The notes beneath the pieces are model-generated. The model searched no databases, was not told where the DNA came from, and saw only the letters and a program-made list of their open reading frames with translations. The position numbers and the translations under genes were made by a program. A stretch of 64,000 nt of DNA from Pisolithus tinctorius. Taxonomy: Eukaryota; Basidiomycota; Agaricomycetes; Boletales; Pisolithaceae. Below, piece by piece: positions 57,601-64,000 of the stretch; within the stretch, counting starts at the first letter, position 1, and every line of letters begins with the position of its first letter. The DNA lies in assembly GCA_024663395.1 (NCBI GenBank), contig JANFAH010000001.1, positions 4,526,001 to 4,590,000 of the forward strand, in the 5' to 3' direction.

Positions 57601-58142
57601 TTCACAGTTGGCTTTCCGGCATTCGGGTGGTATTCGACTCGGATATCATCGATGTTGTTGTTGGAGTCGGTGGCAGGTTGAGCAACTGCATAATGAATCA
57701 GTCATGAATAATACAAAAAACTTGCGTCGACACACACCATTCACTTCGTCATCTGCGCCGATGGTGCTGGCTGGCAGCTCGAGATCCATATTCATGGGCC
57801 AAAATGCAGCGGGCTCTGCTAACAATTATGAGAGTGCATTTCAGGGAGCAGTAGGATACTTACCAGGTGCAGGTTCCGTGTTCACCTCTATGTTGGATCC
57901 TCGGCCATTGTCAGTGACACCAGGAATAACATCTGCTCAGGAATAGACCGCCGTGATAAATCAGACAAATCCAACCAATAAAATTCTTGCCTACCTTGTC
58001 GACGAAGGCGGTCAAAGTGAGCCAGATCTTCATTGGTTTTGCGAGCGCACCTGATGCACGATTTCCGATGAGGACCTATTCCAGTTGGCTTGAACGATTT
58101 CCCACACGATTCGCACAAAACAATCTGCTTTTCAGGAGGCAT
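54623..58142 (-). CDS. Plavaka-type transposase (multi-exon)
   Basis: Start ATG 58142-58140 (MPPEKQIVLCESCGK), stop at 54625-54623. An N-terminal zinc finger (CESC, then HRKSCIRC) ends at the first intron donor (57994). Next come PWYPFRTRLDFDLSEFIHEA (about 57530) and DVYYHSLWDWACDLL. Then DEPWTANDFWNVQ, SGLPSDGKVLAFILYADK and GRVVGWLPIV. The CPICLIPREE block follows near 56490, with AKQGLRDVD, then DRLHANCAGKFGDHLWGEL (about 56220), RNFNTKPNEKMHGPLKEAY and KLGSKMKEPL. The C-terminal domain has HPNFHGRPRYDCVLI and DKHLNFWRV. Many short introns (GT-AG, about 45-75 bp) separate the exons. I see no obvious stop in the joined reading, so the gene may be intact, but the exon chain needs checking. 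Confidence 0.82.
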
Positions 58143-58699
58143 GGTGTCAGTAAACAATAGGAATGTGGTCTGTGAGAGTAGATACAGTAAATACAGGATG
58201 GAAAAGTGAGTGGGAAGGGAAACGAGCGGCGGATGGTAGCAGACGCTGTTGCAAAGGGTATTGCAACGCGCGTTGCCAGCATATTACAACTCCGCACTCC
58301 CACTCGCAATCTTATCGTGAACTGATTATCACCGTGTAAAAATCTGATGTCATTGCAATGGACCGAATAATTTTCCGACATACATTACTAATACCATTCT
58401 TACCAATCACCTTAGCAATCTTTGTGAGACTGGCATTATCAGTCTCTGTACTATAGTCTGTCTCTAGTATATAAGCTTGTAGAGATGTACTTGGCCTGTA
58501 CTCCCTCAGTCTGAAATTGTCTCTTCAGCCTTGGACTTGGACTGAAACCCATGCAAGGGAATAGCACTGCATCTTCAGTTGCTAAGTCCAACCAGTCCTC
58601 CCCTCTGTACCTCTGCACCCCATCTGACCTTGACCCTCTGGCCTCACACCTGCTTTGGTCTCCAGTCCAGTCTTGAACCCAGACACCATGGACTTGACA

Positions 58700-59756
58700 G
58701 TATTTCAGACTTGCCACTTGTGTGAGTCCAATAGATCATGGCAACAAAAACTTGTTTTCAACCTCCCTGTGGCTGTGCTGCCACCAAACCCAAATCCACC
58801 TCAGCCAGTGGGACTCACCATGAGGCAGCACTAGCTGCCTTAGGTACCACTAGGTGCTCTCCCAACCCCATTAGTTCTTTCAGGGGCTTTTCAGCCCAAA
58901 CTTCCAACACTCCCACCCAACATCACCCTGCTGCCCCCATCCCTGATGATGATCTTAGGGATGATGGGCTGGATGACAGTGACAACAACAATCCTGATGA
59001 TGATGACCCTGGTAATGATGGGCCCAGTGATGACAATCTGGATGAGAATGATCTGGAGGATGAACTGGACTTCCCAGACCCAGACACCAAACCCATGGTT
59101 GCAGTCTTTGACAGTCCCACAAAGGCCACTGGCCCACAACACCCACACTAGTCCTGAGTCCTCAAGCAGGACCAAGTTGCATGGGCCTGACACCTTTGAT
59201 GGTACCAATCCCAAGAAGCTCTGTGCTTTCCTCATTCAGTGCAAGCTAAACTTCCAAGACCAGCCTCAGGCTTTCAGGACTGACCATTCCAAGGTCATCT
59301 TCACCCAGTCCTACCTCAAAGGCATGGCCTTAGAATGGTTTGAGCTGGACTTGCTTGGGGTCAAGGACCCCAATGATTGGCCACTCTGAATGGACTCCTG
59401 GAGGGAGTTCATCCTAGAGTTACAAACCACCTTGGCCCCCATGACCCAGTCACTGATGCCAAAAGTCAGCTTGACCATTTGCATATGAAAGATAATCAGT
59501 GCATCAATAAGTATGTAGTTGATGTCAACTGGCTTAATTTGCAAGTCTGGGGCTATGGAGATGGTGCACTGCACCACCACTTCTATGCTGGACTCCCAGA
59601 CCAAATCAAGGATGAGGCCTGCTGGGTTGGAAAACCCCAGACCCTTCATGAACTCCACCACCTAGCACAGGAAATAGATGCATGCTACTGGGAATGCAAG
59701 GAGGAGGTCCAGAGGGCAGACAAACACCAGGCCTCCTTGTCCAACAACAAGTCCAG
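58700..59756 (+). pseudogene. gag: Element I gag (degenerate)
   Basis: After the family-1 LTR and a 38-bp leader, ATG 58738 opens a frame with an acidic D/N-rich region. A frame change near 59140 leads to KLHGPDTFDGTNPKKLCAFLIQCKLN and GMALEWFELDLLG. A stop lies near 59389, another frame change follows, then ELHHLAQEIDACYWECKEE. Repeat K3 cuts it at 59757 before the zinc knuckle. Confidence 0.8.
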
Positions 59757-60787
59757 TGTGAGTCAAAGTGTGGAAAGGTGGCAGAAACCAACCAAAACCA
59801 ACACCAAAGATGAATAGAAGCAAGTGGTGATTTACCTCTGCAGAACCTGGAGGGCAGAAAAATCTAATGTGGGGGAGATTTCAATGGCAGGTGTTCCTAG
59901 CATAAGTCATCAACAAGTTATGCAGGAACAGATGAGTGAGTGATGACTGGATGTGGGATGCTGTAATGACAAGTTATGCAGGAGTGAAAGAATGACTAAG
60001 CAAAGTTGCTGACTAAGTGTGGATTAGACTGCAGATGATGAATGGTGGTAGATAGACCCTTCTGAATGAGCCTCAACTACCAATAATATGAATGATGACA
60101 GATAGAATCTTCTGAATGAGCCTCAACTGTCAACAACAAGTTATGTCTGAGCTGAACTGAACTGACTGGTGACTGGATGGCTTCTGGATTGCTTGTGGTT
60201 GTAGCCAAGTACATGGGGGTTTATATACTGTGGGGGGAGTGCAGCCTATGACAAATGAGGCACAATCACTTGGTAAGCAATGAGTAAGGACTGAGTAATC
60301 ATGATGAGTAAGCAAGAAATGAAAAGTAAGCATGCAAAGGAGATTGGTAAGTATTGGAAATAAACAAGTCAAGGACAGTCAAAATATCACAGAATGAGTC
60401 AAATAATGTCAGGAACTGAGTAAGCACACTGATATCACATTAGGGGGTGGCAATGCATGTCAGATCTCAGTGGAGACATCACTAGATCCAAAGATGGCAT
60501 GACAGATGGACAGTGTTTCCAGATAGGGAAGTATTAATTCCAGAATTGAAGGGCATGAGTCAGGCATCAAAGGGGCTAGGGTGTTGGGGGTCTGTGGGGT
60601 AATGGGAGCAAAAGTGATCATGTCTCCTACCCATTCATCCTCTCAGTGAAGTTAACAAAAGCTTCATGAATGAGGCTCTGATGGAGGAGGAGGAGAAGGG
60701 GGGACATCTTCTGCTGGATCTTGCAGTAAAAAGGCAAGATGCATGTCATACTCATCATGGATGCAATCAGGGAGGCTGGAGAACAGT
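59757..60787 (-). repeat. K3: partial copy of repeat K
   Basis: It starts TGTGAGTCAAAG like K2 and follows it to about 60787, where it switches to copia integrase sequence. A TATA-containing stretch on the minus strand is near 60225. Confidence 0.7.
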
Positions 60788-61045
60788 AGACCATGTCTCC
60801 ACAATCTGACCTGAAGTCTTGTGTACACAGGTGTACACCTTCTTGTTCTCTGAGTAACCTAGGAACTGACATTGAAGGGATTTGACTCCCAGCTTTTGCC
60901 ACTTTTCCTCAGGTATGTGGGTATGTTCTGTGCATCCAAAAACCCATAGATGAGGAATTACTGGTTTATTTTCTGTGTATGCTTTGTAGGGTGTAAGATC
61001 TTGCTTGAGTGCCCTTGTAGGCAAGCAATTGATTATGTGCACTGC
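60788..61045 (-). pseudogene. Ty1/copia integrase C-terminal fragment
   Basis: The minus-strand frame reads INCLPTRALKQDLTPYKAY, then HLWVFGCTEHTHIPEEKWQK and QCQFLGYSENKKVY, the typical copia integrase end (PY.A...P...HL.VFGC). It is cut by K4 at 61046 and by K3 on the other side. It suggests that repeat K could be the LTR of a copia element; that link is inference. Confidence 0.8.
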
Positions 61046-62854
61046 TGTCACACACCAAAGGTGTTTGGTGAGGTGGACATGGATACAGCTGATGAATGGA
61101 GATGAAGACCATAGCCCTCATGCAAAGAAGGACAGCCAGAAATGTTGGCAGTCATCCCTCACACAAGAATGAGTCATCAATGCCAAAGAAAAAGAAAGGA
61201 AGCAAGTTAGGCACCAGTAAAAGTTCTTAAGCACCCATGTACAGCATTCCAGTTTTTGACATATCTCCACCACTTCTACAGATACTGATACCATTCCCAC
61301 ACTTCTTGTAGTGCTCAGCCATGTGATCCTGCCTTCCAAAATTGGAAAGGATCTGTGCACTCCACATGTTTCTACAGCACTCCCTCCAAAAGATGCTCAT
61401 TTCACTAATTCTTCTGATATGGCTGCCTCCACATCAATCATTTTGCTTGTCCCCTTTGCTAGGGACCATGGCTATGTATATCTACCAGGAATTCCTACCA
61501 GCTTCCATCCTGAAGTGTCCTGGTACATCCCATCCTTTCTGCCCCCTCTCAGCCCATCCAGCTTGGACAGTGCATTCTTTTTGTCAGTATGACCTCTAGG
61601 AGGACATTCTTTGGTCACCTCAGGTCTGTCATTCACTTAGAAAGGTCTTATGTGGTCATTTCAGTCTCTCCAGTCCAAGAAGCATATGGATCCTTCCTCC
61701 CTGCTCCCTGCAATGTCTTCATACCAATCTTGTCCATCATTCTTCCAAAATTGTGACAGCTGCAGTATAATCAACTGTTCTCCACTCTCCCTGATTGCAT
61801 CCATGATGAGTATGATGCACATCCTGCCTTCTTGTTGCAAGATACAGCAGAAGACACTCCCCCTTCATCTTCTCTTCCAACAGAGCCTTGTTCATGAAGT
61901 CTTTATTTGCTTCACTGAGAGGACAGTTGGGGGGAAAGGTTGTGATCCCCTATTCTCCTGTCACCCCACAGACCCCCAAAGCTTGACCCCTGTTGACATC
62001 TGACTCACCCTGTCTGCTTTTGCATATACTATATTGGCATCAGATCAGTGCTGCCTCTCTGTCATCCCACTTTGGCCTAGAAGCACTCTCTTTGAGATGT
62101 GACATGCACAGCCTCCCCCTAATGTGATTTCAGTGTGCTTTCCTAGTTCCTGACATTACTTGGCTCATACTTTGACATTCTGACTGACCTTGACTCACCT
62201 ATTGCCAATACTTACCAATCTTTTGACTGTGCTTACTGATTCTTCAATTTTTGGCTTACTTATCCTTACCAATGCTTACCAATGCTTTCTAAGATGATTA
62301 CCCACCACTTACATTCCTTACTTATCACTTACCAATCACTTACCAAGTGTTTGCACCTTGTTTTCCATAGGCAATGCCCCTGTACTGTATATAAATCACT
62401 GTACTTAGATAGCTGAATAAGAACACATCAGAGAGCCCCTCTTGCTTGCATTTCATCATCACTCAGTAATTCATTCATCAGTTTTGATAGTTGAGACTTT
62501 ATTAAGGGTCTAACTATCATCTACTTCATCTATTGTTGCCTATCATCAATCAAGCTTTGCTCCAAGTCCTCCCTGAGCTCAGTGCAGCTTAGGACATCTA
62601 ATTAAGTCATCATCCATCCTTCTGTAGGCTGACAGCAGTCTACCCCATTGCAATCCTCTTGCATTCCTGCTCCTTCTTCATCAGGAGCACCCCCAACCCT
62701 CATCACTCATCTTTGAGTGTTGTAGCTCATAAAAACCCACCCATATAACAGGTTCCACCATCTAGGTACCACATAGGCACACCACCACTCACTCTTATTG
62801 TCTTTTGTGTTGGTTTTGGTTGGTTTCCACCACTGAACCACACTTTGACTCACA
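61046..62854 (+). repeat. K4: full copy of repeat K (1.81 kb)
   Basis: TGTCACACACC to TTTGACTCACA, inverse to K2, with a TATATAAA box near 62387. Flanks ACTGC and CCACA do not form a target duplication, so it was probably rearranged after insertion. Confidence 0.75.
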
Positions 62855-62892
62855 CCACATGGAGGATTGCATCTCCCCAGTGCTTGTTGGGT

Positions 62893-63689
62893 CACTTCAG
62901 TCAACCCCCCTTGGAGACCTATTAGGTCTGGAGATTTTGATATAAGTATTAACCTAATAGGTGTCATTTTGGTGGGAATTCCCAACTTTTGGGGATTCTC
63001 CACCACCATTCCTGGAGATTCTCCAGAGCAGCAATTTAATAGGGATGGAGAAAATGTTTTCTCCATAATATATATATATTATACATCAAATGAAAGGGTA
63101 GCTGGGGTCCAAATTGGACTTTCTCCAGGCTAAATAAACCCCCTTTCCAGGTTGATTCTGGGCTTTCTCCAGGCTAAATAGACCCCCTTTCCAGGTTGAT
63201 CCTGGGCTTTCCCCAGGCTAAATAGACCTGCTTTCCAGGTTGAACCTGGGATTTCCCCAGGCTAAATAGACCCACTTGCCAGGGTGAACCTGGGCTTTCC
63301 CCAGGCTAAATAGACCTGCTTTCCAGGTTGATCCTGAGATTTCCCCAGGCTAAATAGACCCACTTGCCAGGGTGAACCTGGGCTTTCCCCAGGCTAAATA
63401 GACCTGCTTTCCAGGTTGATCCTGAGATTTCCCCAGGCTAAATAGACCCACTTGCCAGGGTGAACCTGGGCTTTCCCCAGGCTAAATAGACCTGCTTTCC
63501 AGGTTGATCCTGAGATTTCCCCAGGCTAAATAGACCCACTTGCCAGGGTGAACCTGGGCTTTCCCCAGGTTAAATAGACCCACTTGCCAGGGTGAACCTG
63601 GGCTTTCCCCAGGCTAAATAGACCTGCTTTCCAGGTTGATCCTTGGCTTTCCCCAGGCTAAATAGACCCATTTTCCCAGGCCATGGAAA
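62893..63689 (-). repeat. Hairpin module M4 (13 minisatellite units)
   Basis: Starts CACTTCAGTCAACCCCCC. It has the same palindromes as M1-M3 and then 13 units of about 44 bp (63115-63689), each with CCCCAGGCTAAATAGAC. Units of two types alternate, forming an 88-bp higher-order repeat. Flanking stretch 62855-62892 holds nothing recognised. Confidence 0.8.
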
Positions 63690-64000
63690 GTTGGAAGCCA
63701 TTCTTACAGAGTGACACAACTTCAGACCATCAATTATGGCACTTGCATTGGAATCCTAGGTGATCAGGAGGATTCCTTGAAAGGCAGGGGGGATGGAGGA
63801 GAACAGAAAGCAGGTGAGTGGTACAGAGGGAGAAAGGGGCAGGGCAGATGATAGAGGAAAGGGGAGGTAGAATGACACCTTCTGCATATGACAACAGAAT
63901 CATCTGGGTGTTAACTCTCAGGAAACATCCCCCTGACCAAACACTCCACTCATCCTTATGCACTCAAACTAACCTACCCTGTGCTTTAGCTCACCCTGCC
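63690..64000. other. Right edge; nothing recognised
   Basis: G/A-rich sequence without a convincing gene or element end. A 77-codon minus-strand frame has no known motif. Confidence 0.4.

Larger units (their letters stand above)
47837..58380 (-). mobile_element. T: 10.5-kb DNA transposon, Plavaka type, with captured PRP8 sequence
   Basis: Perfect 12-bp terminal inverted repeats TGTCGGAAAATT (47837-47848 and, inverted, 58369-58380) are flanked by TA (47835-47836 and 58381-58382). Excision in silico restores the family-1 LTR, which fixes the boundaries. Contents, all minus strand, are the transposase gene (58142-54623), two PRP8-derived blocks and an unrecognised gene (50598-48686). Words like ATTGCAAT recur near both ends. 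It is CpG-rich and so looks recent. Confidence 0.92.
47637..58699 (+). repeat. Family-1 LTR (5' LTR of element I), split by transposon T
   Basis: Pieces 47637-47836 and 58383-58699 total 517 bp, compared with 524 bp in A. It starts TGTCATGACC and ends GGACTTGACA. The join restores GTCATACATTAC, matching GTCATACGTTAG in A. Confidence 0.9.

Noticed and set aside
63115..63689. CRISPR array
   Set aside because: Units of about 44 bp are tandem without unique spacers, and the context is eukaryotic; this is a minisatellite.

Overview
The window looks like the inside of a large transposon-on-transposon block in a basidiomycete, probably an agaricomycete. The grounds are the chromodomain Ty3/gypsy elements, a Plavaka-type transposase, very short (about 50-75 bp) GT-AG introns, and a captured segment of the spliceosomal gene PRP8. 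I see no intact ordinary host gene. Almost every base can be assigned to a mobile element, a solo LTR or a repeat, and many insertions can be ordered by their target-site duplications (TSDs).

Layout. 1-4263: 3' part of a family-1 chromovirus (A) on the + strand, with an intact gene on the opposite strand between pol and its LTR. 4264-13164: an old family-3 gypsy element (H, - strand), broken by two copies of a 1.85-kb LTR-like repeat (K1, K2) and by a palindromic TA-flanked foldback element. 13222-20383: family-1 element B with TSD CTGGG, inserted into a gag fragment. 20723-30263: a family-3 LTR holding the family-2 element E (21274-30223), which itself holds a solo LTR (F). 30264-35322: pieces of a family-4 element, further solo LTRs, a hairpin-rich repeat and an old degenerate tandem repeat. 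35323-43709: solo LTRs and a whole gypsy element L (36236-42032, TSD TTAGT). 43710-47245: a large inverted duplication with nested solo LTRs. 47637-58699: a family-1 LTR split by a 10.5-kb DNA transposon (T, 47837-58380). 58738-64000: degenerate gag, two K repeats flanking a copia integrase scrap, and a 13-unit minisatellite.

Three results stand out. (1) Elements A, B and E, from two LTR families, each carry a two-exon gene on the strand opposite pol, just inside the 3' LTR. Its product has a charged coiled coil followed by a Gal4-like six-cysteine cluster. The copy in A is open throughout, although A's pol has nonsense mutations. (2) Transposon T carries, besides its own transposase, two tandem truncated copies of a PRP8 segment with introns still present, plus an unrecognised multi-exon gene. 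(3) In three element families (B, E, L), gag ends at or just after a -1 slippery heptamer and pol continues in the -1 frame.

Nonsense mutations are mostly TGA where relatives have CGA, as expected from deamination of methylated CpG. Old elements (H, the 31-47 kb region) have lost most CpG, while A and T are still CpG-rich and therefore look young. All functional assignments come from reading the sequence and recalled family motifs; no database search was possible.
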